Origin: Acidobacteria subdivision 13 bacterium RH2 MAG17b
GTDB taxonomy: Bacteria > Acidobacteriota > Terriglobia > UBA7540
NCBI GenBank assembly: GCA_002197525.1
Contig: NFUN01000046.1
Coordinates: 1 to 47,521 of the forward strand
Reading direction: 5' to 3'
DNA length: 47,521 nucleotides
The first letter of the stretch is position 1. Each line of letters opens with the position of its first letter. A program made the translations under genes and the position numbers. The notes beneath the pieces are model-generated. The model did no database searches and was not told the DNA's origin. It saw only the letters and a list, made by a program, of their open reading frames with translations. This document shows, one piece after another, positions 37,846 through 46,113 of the stretch.

Positions 37846-39603
37846 ATGGAACCCAGCCACAAAGAAAAAACCGCTGCGGGCAAGCCCGCCGGAGATCAGG
37901 CCGCTGCCTTGACGCTGTCTCAGGCGTTGGCGAAGGTCGTCAAAGCCTACGGAGCCGAGTATGTTTTCACGCTCACCGGCGCGCCGCAGGACCCGCTTAT
38001 CGAACTGCAAAACCGCGAGGGAGTGCGCGTTGTGCTCGGGCGCAGCGAGCGCTCGGCCTTCGCCATGGCGGACGCCTATGCGCGCGTCACCGGCAAACCT
38101 ACTTTCGGGATCGTCCAATACGGCCCCGGCTCCACTTACTTGCCGGCGTCGATCATTGACGCCTATTGGGCGTCGAGTCCGCTTATCGCCTTGAGCGGAA
38201 CCACGAATACGAACACGCGCTATCGCTCCGAATATCAGGAGCTCGAACAGACCTCGATGTTCCCGTCGATCACCAAATGGGCGGGAGATTTGCCGCAGCC
38301 CGAGCGCATCGCGGATGTGTTGCGCACGGCCGTGCGGGCCGCGATGAGCGGCGTGCCCGGACCAGTCTATCTCGGCATACCGGCGGACTGGTTCGGCAAG
38401 CGCCTTGCCTCCACGCCTGAGCTTTACGCTGAAGACGCCTTTATGAAGGTACCGTCGCTAAGAGTGGCGCCGCTCGCACAGGACGTGGAGCGGGCCATCG
38501 CCCTCATCTCTAGCGCGGAGAAGCCCGTGATCCTGGCCGGCGGCGGGGTGATGCTCTCCGAAGCGTGGCACGAGATCACGGCGCTCGCCGAAGCGCTCAA
38601 CATACCCGTGGTGACCACCATGGCGGGGAAAGGAAGCATCGCGGACGCGCACCCGCTTTCGGTCGGCGCTGCGGGCCGCTATTCGCGCAAGGTTGCGAAT
38701 GAGACGCTGGGCGCTGCGGATTTCTGCCTAGCGATTGGCACGCGCTTGGGTTCGATGGGCACGGACGTTTTCAAGTATCCGCGCAAGGGCGCCCGCATTG
38801 TCCATATCGATCTTGATCCAACTTCGCTCGGTCGAACCTACCGCGAAGATTTATCGATCCTCGCCGATGCCAAAACGGCGCTCGTTATGCTGCGCGATGC
38901 TGCACGGGCATCGAAGCTGAATGGCAGCCGCTGGGCGGAGTGGACCAAAGAAGTGCAGGGGAACGTCACCGCATGGCACGTGGATGTTGAGCAGTTCTCA
39001 CGCGAGCCTATGCTCGAAGGGCGGCTCAACCCGTATCACATCATGCGCCTCCTTGACCAGGTTCTCACCGGCGATGACATGCTCGTGGCCGACACCGGAT
39101 ACATGGCTGCCTGGGCGGTTACGGTGTTGCAGCAAAAACAGGCGGGCCGCAATACATTGCGCGCGGCGGGCTCGCTCGGATGGGCCTTCCCGGCGACTTT
39201 CGGCGCCAAGCTTGCCGTCGGCAGCAAGCGCCGCGTCTTCGGCCTCTCGGGCGACGGCGGCGTGGGTTATCATCTGGCTGATCTTGAGACGGCGCTAAGG
39301 CTTAAGATCCCTGCCGTACAGATTGTCATGAACAACTGCACGCTTGCCTTCGAATACCACGTGCAGAAATACGTGCATAACGAGATGTGCCCCGAAGCGA
39401 GTGAATTCCTCGACGTTCCGTTCGCAGACGTGGCGCGCGCCTTCGGCGGCCATGGCGAGCGCGTCACTACCGCCGACCAGTTCATCCCGGCGCTTCGCCG
39501 GGCGGAAGAATCCGGCAAGGCGGCTATCGTTGACGTGGTGGTCAGCCCGGAGCTGCCGCCGCCGGTGACCCGGTATGAGAAAGCCGGGCTCCGCAAGATC
39601 TGA
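37846..39603 (+). CDS. Thiamine-diphosphate-dependent enzyme (acetolactate synthase / benzoylformate decarboxylase group)
   Basis: A 585-residue cytoplasmic enzyme. The start is ATG 37846 with AAAGGTGAG upstream; a TTG-started extension was rejected. The TPP-activating Glu68 lies in GRSERSAFAMADAYARV. The TPP/Mg motif runs from G469-D470-G471 to N496-N497, the normal spacing. Central and C-terminal TPP-enzyme domains are complete. Such enzymes decarboxylate or ligate 2-oxo acids. The pairing with a cyclase-family hydrolase and an aromatic-acid-type MFS transporter suggests 2-oxo-acid breakdown rather than branched-chain amino acid synthesis, and no small regulatory subunit gene is nearby. The exact reaction is unknown. 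Confidence 0.88.
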   Translation: MEPSHKEKTAAGKPAGDQAAALTLSQALAKVVKAYGAEYVFTLTGAPQDPLIELQNREGVRVVLGRSERSAFAMADAYARVTGKPTFGIVQYGPGSTYLPASIIDAYWASSPLIALSGTTNTNTRYRSEYQELEQTSMFPSITKWAGDLPQPERIADVLRTAVRAAMSGVPGPVYLGIPADWFGKRLASTPELYAEDAFMKVPSLRVAPLAQDVERAIALISSAEKPVILAGGGVMLSEAWHEITALAEALNIPVVTTMAGKGSIADAHPLSVGAAGRYSRKVANETLGAADFCLAIGTRLGSMGTDVFKYPRKGARIVHIDLDPTSLGRTYREDLSILADAKTALVMLRDAARASKLNGSRWAEWTKEVQGNVTAWHVDVEQFSREPMLEGRLNPYHIMRLLDQVLTGDDMLVADTGYMAAWAVTVLQQKQAGRNTLRAAGSLGWAFPATFGAKLAVGSKRRVFGLSGDGGVGYHLADLETALRLKIPAVQIVMNNCTLAFEYHVQKYVHNEMCPEASEFLDVPFADVARAFGGHGERVTTADQFIPALRRAEESGKAAIVDVVVSPELPPPVTRYEKAGLRKI

Positions 39604-39672
39604 ACACGCGGGAGTTCGCGACGTGCATTTTGAGGCGATTGCAGGCTCATTCCGGGAGGAGACCAAAAGACG

Positions 39673-41070
39673 ATGTTGGAGTACCTGGAAAAGCAAACCA
39701 GGCTCACCGGGAACCAACGTCGCCTTCTCTTCGTGGCGATTCTCGGCGACATGCTCGAGTTCTACGATTTCTTCCTGGTCGGGTTTGTGCTTGCTTTTAT
39801 CGTCGGCCCGTGGAAGGTAACTTACGGCCAGTCGGCCATCATCTTGTTGTCGTCCGGTTTGGGAGCCATGCTCGGCGCCGGGTTCTGGGGCTGGCTGGCG
39901 GACCGGATCGGACGGCGCAAGGTTTTAATGGCCACCGTGATCAACTTCTCGATTGCCACCGGCATCATGGCGTTTACGCCGGAGGGTGGATGGAGGTTCC
40001 TCACCGTCTTCCGCTTCTTCGTCGGCTTCGGAGTCGGCGGCCTGTATTGCGTTATCCTGCCGTTGGTTCAGGAATTCATGCCTTCTTCGAAGCGCGGCAC
40101 GGTGAGCGGGCTTGTCACCGCCGCCGTACCACTTGGGCTCGGACTTGGCTCAGTACTGGGAGCGTTCCTGGCTCCCGTGGTCGGCTGGCGTGGACTCTTC
40201 GCGGTGGGTCTGCTCCCGGCGCTCATAACCCTGCTCATGCGCGCCTGGGTGCCGGAATCCCCGCGCTGGCTCATACGCATGGGACGCCTCGATGAGGCGC
40301 GCCAGTCGCTCGCCTGGGCGCTCGAAATGGATCCTAAGCAGATTCAACTGCCGACGGCCTTCGTGGAATCGAAACCGGCGGCGTGGCGTGATCTGTTCAA
40401 ATACCCGCGCAGCCTGGCGGTTTCCTGCCTCGGCAACCTGAGCGCTCAGACCGGCATTTACGGGCTTACGCTGTGGGTACCCACGCTCTTCGTTCAGGTG
40501 CTCAGGATATCGCCGGCTAAGGCGTCGTACCTGATGATTTATTGCGGCGCCGGCGCCTTCGTGGGGCGCGTTTTGTTCTCTTACCTGTCAGACGCGATCG
40601 GTCGCCGCGCTTCGGGCGGCTTGTACGGTTTCGGAGCGGCGGGACTGGTGGTGCTTGCCGGTTACCTGCACAATGTCTTCTTTGGGGCGGTCTCGGTTTT
40701 TTGGCTGCTGCTGATCGTCACCTACGTCTTTGCTGACGGCGGTTTTGCCATCGTCGGCCCTTACTCCGCGGAGATTTGGCCGGTTAGTCTGCGGGCAAGC
40801 GGCATGGGCGCGTCCTACGGCTTCGGCGGCATCGGCAAGATCATCGGTCCACTCGGCCTTGCGCTCATCGTGGGTTCTTCAAACATCGTCAAGCCAGAGG
40901 CTTCAGTCGCCAAGATCATCCCTGCCTTCATTTATCTTGGCGCTTGGTTCGCAGCCGCCGGCATCGTCTATTTATTTTTCGGCACTGAAACGAAAGGCCG
41001 CTCGTTCGAAGAAATCGAAGGCGAACTGATTCAAGGCCGCCCATCGGGCAGCGAGCTGAGAAGACCGTAA
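39673..41070 (+). CDS. MFS transporter (organic/aromatic acid symporter-like)
   Basis: A 465-residue inner-membrane protein with about twelve hydrophobic segments. GDMLEFYDFFLVGF in TM1 and the loop motifs GWLADRIGRRK and SYLSDAIGRRAS place it near the aromatic-acid:H+ and metabolite:H+ symporter branches. PESPRWL after TM6 and the terminal ETKGRSFEEIE are typical of the wider sugar-porter/AAHS set. GGGAGGAG lies before the ATG. As the last gene of the plus-strand cluster it probably imports the product of the periplasmic steps. Its last 40 bases overlap the end of maf on the opposite strand. Confidence 0.88.
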   Translation: MLEYLEKQTRLTGNQRRLLFVAILGDMLEFYDFFLVGFVLAFIVGPWKVTYGQSAIILLSSGLGAMLGAGFWGWLADRIGRRKVLMATVINFSIATGIMAFTPEGGWRFLTVFRFFVGFGVGGLYCVILPLVQEFMPSSKRGTVSGLVTAAVPLGLGLGSVLGAFLAPVVGWRGLFAVGLLPALITLLMRAWVPESPRWLIRMGRLDEARQSLAWALEMDPKQIQLPTAFVESKPAAWRDLFKYPRSLAVSCLGNLSAQTGIYGLTLWVPTLFVQVLRISPAKASYLMIYCGAGAFVGRVLFSYLSDAIGRRASGGLYGFGAAGLVVLAGYLHNVFFGAVSVFWLLLIVTYVFADGGFAIVGPYSAEIWPVSLRASGMGASYGFGGIGKIIGPLGLALIVGSSNIVKPEASVAKIIPAFIYLGAWFAAAGIVYLFFGTETKGRSFEEIEGELIQGRPSGSELRRP

Positions 41071-41606
41071 ACCAGCGAAACGGGCAGTCCGACTACGTTG
41101 AAGAAGCAGCCTTCAATTCGCGCGACGAATTTTGAGGCCAGGCCTTGGATGCCGTAAGCCCCGGCCTTGTCAAAAGGCTCGCCGGTTGCAATATAATCCC
41201 GAATTTCATCTTCATCGAGGCGGCGAAACGTGACCGCCGTCGTTTCCACCTCCAGGGCGTGCAGGCGGGCGGGAGCGCACGCCAGGCAGACTCCTGTTAG
41301 AACGTGGTGCGTGACGCCGGAAAGCAGCCGCAACATGCGCGTTGCGTCTTCGCCGTTTTCGGGCTTTCCCAAAATTTCGCCGTTGATTTCCACCGTGGTA
41401 TCCGCCGCCAGCACCACGCTACCTGCCGGGCAGGCCGGCGCCACGGCGAGGGCTTTCTCTTTCGCAACGCGGCGAACGTATTCTTCCGCCGCTTCGCCGT
41501 GGCGAAGTGATTCATCAATGTGGGCCGGGAGCGTTTCACACTCAATGCCCGCGTTGCGCAGCAATTCGCGGCGTCGCGGGGAAGCGGAAGCAAGAATCAC
41601 AGTCAT
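41031..41606 (-). CDS. maf: Maf-like nucleoside triphosphate pyrophosphatase
   Basis: A 191-residue cytoplasmic enzyme that hydrolyses non-canonical or excess NTPs to NMP and pyrophosphate. The start is ATG 41606 (MTVILASASPRRRELL), the classic Maf N-terminus; the longer frame crosses a repeat element. Motifs are SASPRR, AADTTVE with the catalytic Asp, GKP and DKAGAYGIQG. The last of these is common in the dTTP/UTP-acting YhdE branch. Its 3' end overlaps the convergent MFS gene by 40 bases. No strong ribosome-binding site was seen. Confidence 0.93.
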   Translation of the reverse strand: MTVILASASPRRRELLRNAGIECETLPAHIDESLRHGEAAEEYVRRVAKEKALAVAPACPAGSVVLAADTTVEINGEILGKPENGEDATRMLRLLSGVTHHVLTGVCLACAPARLHALEVETTAVTFRRLDEDEIRDYIATGEPFDKAGAYGIQGLASKFVARIEGCFFNVVGLPVSLVYGLLSSLPDGRP

Positions 41607-41621
41607 AAGAAATGGATTTAC

Positions 41622-41848
41622 GTAGTGGTTGAGTTTGGCTGCTGGTGCGCCGGTCTTCAGCCCGGCACAGCCTTCAAAATGCCGGCCTGAAGAGTCTGTG
41701 TGACAACTGCCGTTTTTGAGTTGTAGCGGCGATCTATGATCGCCGAGGCTATTGAAAAATAAAGGCCGGCGGTCGCAGACCGCCGCTACAGCCGCAGTTG
41801 TCACACAGACTCTGAAGGTCGGCGCTACGACAAACTCTGTCATTACCA
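41622..41848. repeat. Composite nested palindromic repeat, copy 3
   Basis: Same architecture as 13639-13864 and 22227-22446. One hairpin has GGCGATC-TAT-GATCGCC where the others have GGCGCTC-TAT-GAGCGCC, a compensated change on both arms. Another has a GCA loop instead of ACA. The first hairpin (GCCGGTC/GCCCGGC) is less perfect. It lies upstream of both maf and the DUF721 gene, in their shared divergent spacer. Confidence 0.8.
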
Positions 41849-41937
41849 GATTATAAGTCTACTTCGGCCCTTCGCGCGCGTATGCTACAATCATCCTCCG
41901 CGCGGCAATTTTCTCTGAAAGCGGACGGTGATCGGAC

Positions 41938-42417
41938 ATGGAAGAACTGGGCAACATCATGCCGCAGGTATTCAAGGCGCGGGGTCTCGGCGGCAGACCG
42001 CCCCTTTTGCCGGTCTTGGTTCCCTTGTGGCCGCGCGTGGTAGGAAAACTGATCGCGCGAGAGGCGCAGCCGGTAGCCTTTGGCGAAGGCGTGCTCACGA
42101 TCGCAGCGTCCTCGACTTGCTGGGTTACCCAGCTTCGGAGTCTTTCTGAGGAGATCCGGCGCCAGATCAACGGATTTCTCGGCGGGCCGGTGGTGAAAGA
42201 GCTTCGTCTGCGCCGCCAGAAGTCTTGGGAGACGCAGGTTCCGCTGTCCTTACCCTCCGGCGTGAAGGATTCCCAGCCTCCGCTCCTGCTTGAGACGGCC
42301 AGGAACCTTTGGGCGCAGACGGACGTGAAATTGGACCGCGATCTCGCCGGAGTCGTGGAGCGGTCTTTTGTGAAATATTTTTCGAGGAATGGAAAGGAAA
42401 CGAAACGGTGTTGCTGA
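41938..42417 (+). CDS. DUF721/DciA-like protein
   Basis: A 159-residue cytoplasmic protein with the DUF721 core in its first ~100 residues (WPRVVGKLIAREAQPVAFGEGVLTIAASSTCWVTQLRSL, about 31-69). DciA, the named member of the family, helps load the replicative helicase DnaB in bacteria without DnaC. Identification rests on this pattern. The C-terminal third is variable. Its end overlaps the gatC start by 10 bases, so the two genes are probably cotranscribed. Confidence 0.75.
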   Translation: MEELGNIMPQVFKARGLGGRPPLLPVLVPLWPRVVGKLIAREAQPVAFGEGVLTIAASSTCWVTQLRSLSEEIRRQINGFLGGPVVKELRLRRQKSWETQVPLSLPSGVKDSQPPLLLETARNLWAQTDVKLDRDLAGVVERSFVKYFSRNGKETKRCC

Positions 42418-42710
42418 CGGAAAAAGACGTGCGCTATGCCGCAGGCTTGGCGCATCTTGAACTGGCTGAAGAGGAAGTGGCCAAGTTTCAGGGCCAGCTC
42501 GCCTCCATCCTCGAATACATGCAAAAACTCAATCAGTTGGATACGGCGCAGGTTGAGCCCATGGCCCAGGTGATCGCGCCGGGGATGGCAAAGCCTTCGC
42601 TGCGGCCCGACCGGCCTCTGCCATCGCTGTCTCAGGAAGAGGCGGTGGCCGGTTCGCCGGAGCAAGAATCGGGCCTGTTCAAAGTGCCCAGCGTGATCGA
42701 AAGAGATTAA
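42408..42710 (+). CDS. gatC: Glutamyl-tRNA(Gln) amidotransferase subunit C
   Basis: A ~100-residue subunit of the GatCAB complex, which converts Glu-tRNA(Gln) (or Asp-tRNA(Asn)) to the amidated form. The start is GTG 42408 with GGAAAGGAAAC upstream. The protein begins LLTEKDVRYAAGLAHLELAEEE and has the typical KFQGQLASILEYMQKLNQLDT helix and C-terminal RPDRP / EQESGLFKVPSVIERD tail. It overlaps the DUF721 gene by 10 bases. gatA follows only after 279 bases of repeat-bearing DNA. Confidence 0.93.
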   Translation: MLLTEKDVRYAAGLAHLELAEEEVAKFQGQLASILEYMQKLNQLDTAQVEPMAQVIAPGMAKPSLRPDRPLPSLSQEEAVAGSPEQESGLFKVPSVIERD

Positions 42711-42785
42711 GGCGCACAGGGGAATTGCTGCAATTCGCGGTTACTGAGGCGTTCTCCCTCTGTGCGTGAACCCAGGTGTGCGGGC

Positions 42786-42900
42786 CGCCCCCGCTTTGAG
42801 TCATGACCCTCTCCTTTTGGGAGAGGGCTGGAATCTCCTTACTTTTACGCTCGCCCCTGAAAAGGGGGAGAGAGTGGCCCGCGGGGACGGGTGAGGGGGC
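42786..42900. repeat. Degraded CCCTCTCC/GGGAGAGG palindromic repeat between gatC and gatA
   Basis: Two stacked palindromic parts, CCCTCTCC-ttt(t)-GGGAGAGGG at ~42795-42817 and CTCGCCCCTGAAAAGGGGGAGAG further on, related to the perfect inverted repeat at 32263-32325. The repeat separates two genes that are often adjacent. Confidence 0.6.
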
Positions 42901-42989
42901 AACGCTTCCAGCACAGCCGAAGCTATTTCCCGGCGGACTTATTTAACGAACTTCTGAGACGTAACACTAGCGAGCGGAGCATTTGACGT

Positions 42990-44438
42990 ATGGATTGGAC
43001 CGAGGCGCCGGCAACCAGTATTCGCGACGCGGTTGCCGCCAGAAAAGCTTCTGCGGAAGAGATTTGTCTGGAGCATTTGAAGCGCATCGAGGCGAAGGAC
43101 CCCGAAGTGCGCGCCTACCTCACGCTTTGCCCGGAACGCGCCCTCAAGCAAGCCAAGAAGATTGACGCCATGGCGGCGCGCGGCGAGACGCTACCGGAAC
43201 TGGCTGGCGTGCCCGTGGCGGTGAAAGACGTGCTTGTGACGCGCGGCGTCCGCACCACCTGCGGGTCGAAGATTCTGGAAAACTACGTGCCGCCTTACGA
43301 TGCAACCGCCGTCGCGCGCCTCGAAGCGGCGGGCGCTGTGATTCTGGGCAAGGTCAACTGCGATGAGTTCGCAATGGGATCATCCACCGAAAACTCCGCC
43401 TACTTTCCCACCCGCAATCCCGTGGACCTTACGCGGGTGCCAGGCGGCTCAAGCGGCGGCTCCGCGGCTGCCGTGGCGGCCCGCATGGGGACGGTCGCGC
43501 TCGGGTCAGATACCGGAGGCTCCATCCGCCAGCCCGCCGCCTTTTGCGGCGTCATCGGCATGATGGGAACTTACGGGCGCGTTTCGCGCTATGGCCTCGT
43601 GGCGTTCGCCTCATCGCTCGATCACGTCGGCCCCTTCGGGCGCACGGTGCGCGACGTGGCGCGGACGCTCAAAGTGATCGCCGGGCGCGACCCGGCGGAT
43701 TCGACGTCGGCGGATATACCCGTGCCGGATTATGAATCCACGCTTGACGATAGCGTGCAAGGCCTCACCGTGGGCGTCCCCAAGGAATTCTTTGAGGGGC
43801 TCAGCGCGGAGGTCGGCGACAACATTCAGAAAGGTATCGACCGCCTGTCTATCCTTGGCTGCCGCATCACCCCCATCAGCCTGCCGCACACCGAGTACGC
43901 CATCGGCTGCTACTACATCATTTGCACGGCCGAGGCCAGCTCCAATCTGGCCCGCTACGACGGCGTGCGATACGGCTTGCGCGCCTTCCACTACGACGGC
44001 CTGCGCGATATGTACCGCAAAACTCGCGCCGCCGGCTTCGGCGCCGAAGTGAAGCGCCGCATCATGCTGGGGACCTACGTTCTGAGCTCCGGCTACTACG
44101 ACGCCTATTACCGCAAGGCGCAGCAAGTGCGGTCCCTGATCGCGCGCGACTTCCTGGAAGCGTTTGACGATGTCGATGTCATCGTCACGCCCACTTCTCC
44201 CATCCCCGCCTTTAAGTTCGGCGAGCGCACGGACGATCCGCTGCAAATGTATCTCGCCGATATCGACACTGTCACCGCCAGCCTTGCCGGAATCCCCGGC
44301 ATTTCCGTGCCTTGCGGCAAGACGCGCAGCGAGCCGCACCTTCCGGTGGGCATGCAAATCCTCGCCAAGCACTTTGACGAAGCGCGCCTGCTGCAAGTCG
44401 CGCACGCGTTCGAAAAGTCCGGGGGCTTCGAGCTGTAG
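42990..44438 (+). CDS. gatA: Glutamyl-tRNA(Gln) amidotransferase subunit A
   Basis: A 482-residue amidase-signature protein that releases ammonia from glutamine for GatB. The Ser-cisSer-Lys triad is at K79 (VAVKD), S154 ([10 protein letters not shown]) and S178 ([12 protein letters not shown]), the same numbers as in S. aureus GatA. A segment usually reading [13 protein letters not shown] is [13 protein letters not shown] here, an odd change in a conserved loop. The stop codon TAG lies in the GTAGCG of a hairpin repeat that starts at the end of the gene. gatB is not in the window. Ribosome-binding site GGAG is rather far from the ATG. Confidence 0.95.
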   Translation: MDWTEAPATSIRDAVAARKASAEEICLEHLKRIEAKDPEVRAYLTLCPERALKQAKKIDAMAARGETLPELAGVPVAVKDVLVTRGVRTTCGSKILENYVPPYDATAVARLEAAGAVILGKVNCDEFAMGSSTENSAYFPTRNPVDLTRVPGGSSGGSAAAVAARMGTVALGSDTGGSIRQPAAFCGVIGMMGTYGRVSRYGLVAFASSLDHVGPFGRTVRDVARTLKVIAGRDPADSTSADIPVPDYESTLDDSVQGLTVGVPKEFFEGLSAEVGDNIQKGIDRLSILGCRITPISLPHTEYAIGCYYIICTAEASSNLARYDGVRYGLRAFHYDGLRDMYRKTRAAGFGAEVKRRIMLGTYVLSSGYYDAYYRKAQQVRSLIARDFLEAFDDVDVIVTPTSPIPAFKFGERTDDPLQMYLADIDTVTASLAGIPGISVPCGKTRSEPHLPVGMQILAKHFDEARLLQVAHAFEKSGGFEL

Positions 44439-44690
44439 CGCAGACTTTCGTTTCTTAGAAAGTCTGCGGCTCTCGCTCTTTAATATGAATCCCGCGTAGC
44501 AGGGTAGCGCGGAGTTGGTTTCTAACTCCGCGGCTTTTGAGCTAAATCAACTCTACAAGCCGCGGAGTTTCTGAGATTCGAAACTCCGCGCTACCTTGCT
44601 TTTTTGTAGCGCCGGTGTCCTCACCGGCGCCTTTCGGCGCTGAGGACAGCGCCGCTACAACTCAAACAGGCAGTTTTCACACAGACTTTT
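44434..44690. repeat. Array of GTAGCG hairpins after gatA
   Basis: First comes GCAGACTTTC/GAAAGTCTGC (44440-44467), a possible terminator without a good T-run. Then two hairpins with GGAGTT-type arms flank ~44505-44595, in inverted orientation to each other (GTAGCGCGGAGTT ... AACTCCGCGCTAC). The two-hairpin module follows (44607-44655) and ends in the AGTCTGTGTGAAAACTGCC string of the composite elements, inverted (~44660-44690). Confidence 0.7.
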
Positions 44691-44878
44691 TTAGCTCCGC
44701 CGCAGCTTCCCCCTCAGCCCCATCCCCTCTCCATCAGGGAGAGGGGGAACCGCGGAGCGGTGGGTGAGGGTGACGATGGGGTTAAAATTCCGCCCTTCCC
44801 AGTACGGACAAAATGAGCCGCGGTGTTGCCTTAACCCCGGACTTGTCATAGTATGGCGCGGAACGAAAGCGAGGGGCC

Positions 44879-45211
44879 TTGGACTGGAACAACACGCTCT
44901 ACTTTGGCGACAACCTGGAAGTTCTGAGGGCCAACGTGCCCTCGGAGTCCGTGGACCTCATCTACCTCGACCCGCCTTTCAACTCAAACGCCAGCTACAA
45001 CGTGCTTTTCGCCGAAAAGAGCGGTGAGAAATCCGCCGCGCAAATTCACGCCTTTGAGGATACCTGGGGCTGGGACCTGGAATCCGAGGCGGCCTATAAC
45101 GAACTCGTGACGCAGGGGCCGAAGAAGCTCGCCGACCTCATGCAGGCGCTGCTCGCTCCCTCGCGCCGCGTCCAGAGCGAACTGATGGTCACCTTTTGGA
45201 GGACTTCATGA
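44879..45211 (+). pseudogene. Truncated DNA methyltransferase (N-terminal fragment)
   Basis: A 110-codon frame from a TTG (44879) with GAGGGG just upstream. The first ~90 residues are a clear N-terminus of a type III-like site-specific DNA methyltransferase: NNTLYFGDNLEVL, the catalytic DPPF at 31-34 (IYLDPPFNSNASYNVLF), and SAAQIHAFEDTWGW. After KKLADLMQAL (~45153) the match to the family stops and an unrelated tail of ~18 residues follows. The target-recognition and AdoMet-binding parts are gone, so it cannot methylate. Its TGA overlaps the next ATG (ATGA), which looks like a deletion that joined the fragment to the next gene. Confidence 0.8.
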
Positions 45212-46113
45212 GCACTCTCGCCGACATCTTGATCCGCCAACCCTTGCCCCTCACCGGCGAGGCGCCATGGGTTCGGCTCCTGCGCGAGGTACCCGATTGG
45301 CTGAAAGACACGCCCGTTATTGTGATCAACGAAACTGCCCAGTACTTCTTTGACGTCTTTTGGGACGAGCATGATCTTCTGGAGGACCGCGACTTCCCAA
45401 ACGTTGCGCCACCATTCCCCTGCTTCTGGATGGAGTACCGCGTTCCAAGGTGGATCTCAAGCGGGGAGCCGCCGCAGCGAGTACCAATGGAGTTCGGTGG
45501 CTGGAGATTCGGATTTTACTGGCTAGCCGTGGACCGTCCCGAGGCAAGCGGCGGCTGGGAGCTGCACAGCTTAATCTTCACCGAGGACAAGGAGAGCGGG
45601 CTTGCGATTGGGCCTATGTTCTCAGTGCGCGCTCGTACGGACGCAAAGGGCCAGCTCCTCGAGCTTGCGGGCCAGAGCATTGCCACTGGCGACCCCGATC
45701 CGCCCAAGGAGGAGACCGAGTCCTTCCATAACGATATGATGGTGCTCCACTATCCGGCAATCCTCGCGGTCTGCTTCATGCACTGCGCAAACGTAAAACT
45801 CACGGATCACAAGCCCAAGGAGAGTCATGAGCGGAGGTATCAGACGCTTTATGGCCGAGCGCCGATAGTTTACAAGACGCTCGATATTACGCCCATGCGG
45901 AGTGTTATACGCTCAGAGGGCGGAGACAAATGCGGCCCCAGACAGGCCCTTCACATCATGCGCGGTCACTTCAAGCACTTCGAGGAAAGGCCTCTGTTTG
46001 GGAAGCACAAGGGGATGTGGTGGTCGTCGCAGCTTAGAGGGACACTGGGACACGGTTATGTAAAGAAGACATATGAAATCCGAGCTCCGAAGGGTAAGCA
46101 GGAGACATCCTGA
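45208..46113 (+). CDS. Protein of unknown function with RGHFK...PLFGK motif
   Basis: A 301-residue protein starting at ATG 45208, with TTGGAGG upstream. I do not recognise a named family. The C-terminal part (HIMRGHFKHFEERPLFGKHKGMWWSSQLRG) resembles a segment I associate with uncharacterised proteins in mobile or accessory DNA, with no function assigned. The middle is rich in Trp and acidic residues. There is no signal peptide or membrane segment. It is coupled on both sides: ATGA with the methyltransferase fragment and TGATG with the next gene. Confidence 0.7.
   Translation: MSTLADILIRQPLPLTGEAPWVRLLREVPDWLKDTPVIVINETAQYFFDVFWDEHDLLEDRDFPNVAPPFPCFWMEYRVPRWISSGEPPQRVPMEFGGWRFGFYWLAVDRPEASGGWELHSLIFTEDKESGLAIGPMFSVRARTDAKGQLLELAGQSIATGDPDPPKEETESFHNDMMVLHYPAILAVCFMHCANVKLTDHKPKESHERRYQTLYGRAPIVYKTLDITPMRSVIRSEGGDKCGPRQALHIMRGHFKHFEERPLFGKHKGMWWSSQLRGTLGHGYVKKTYEIRAPKGKQETS

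Noticed and set aside
36486-37883. 465-codon minus-strand frame over the cyclase gene
   Set aside because: Shadow of the cyclase and amidohydrolase genes; low-complexity, Arg/His-rich translation, no ribosome-binding site, no known domain.
41607-41843. N-terminal extension of Maf
   Set aside because: It is encoded by composite repeat copy 3; the conserved Maf N-terminus begins at ATG 41606.
43611-44405. 264-codon minus-strand frame inside gatA
   Set aside because: Antisense shadow; gatA has all catalytic residues in the plus frame.
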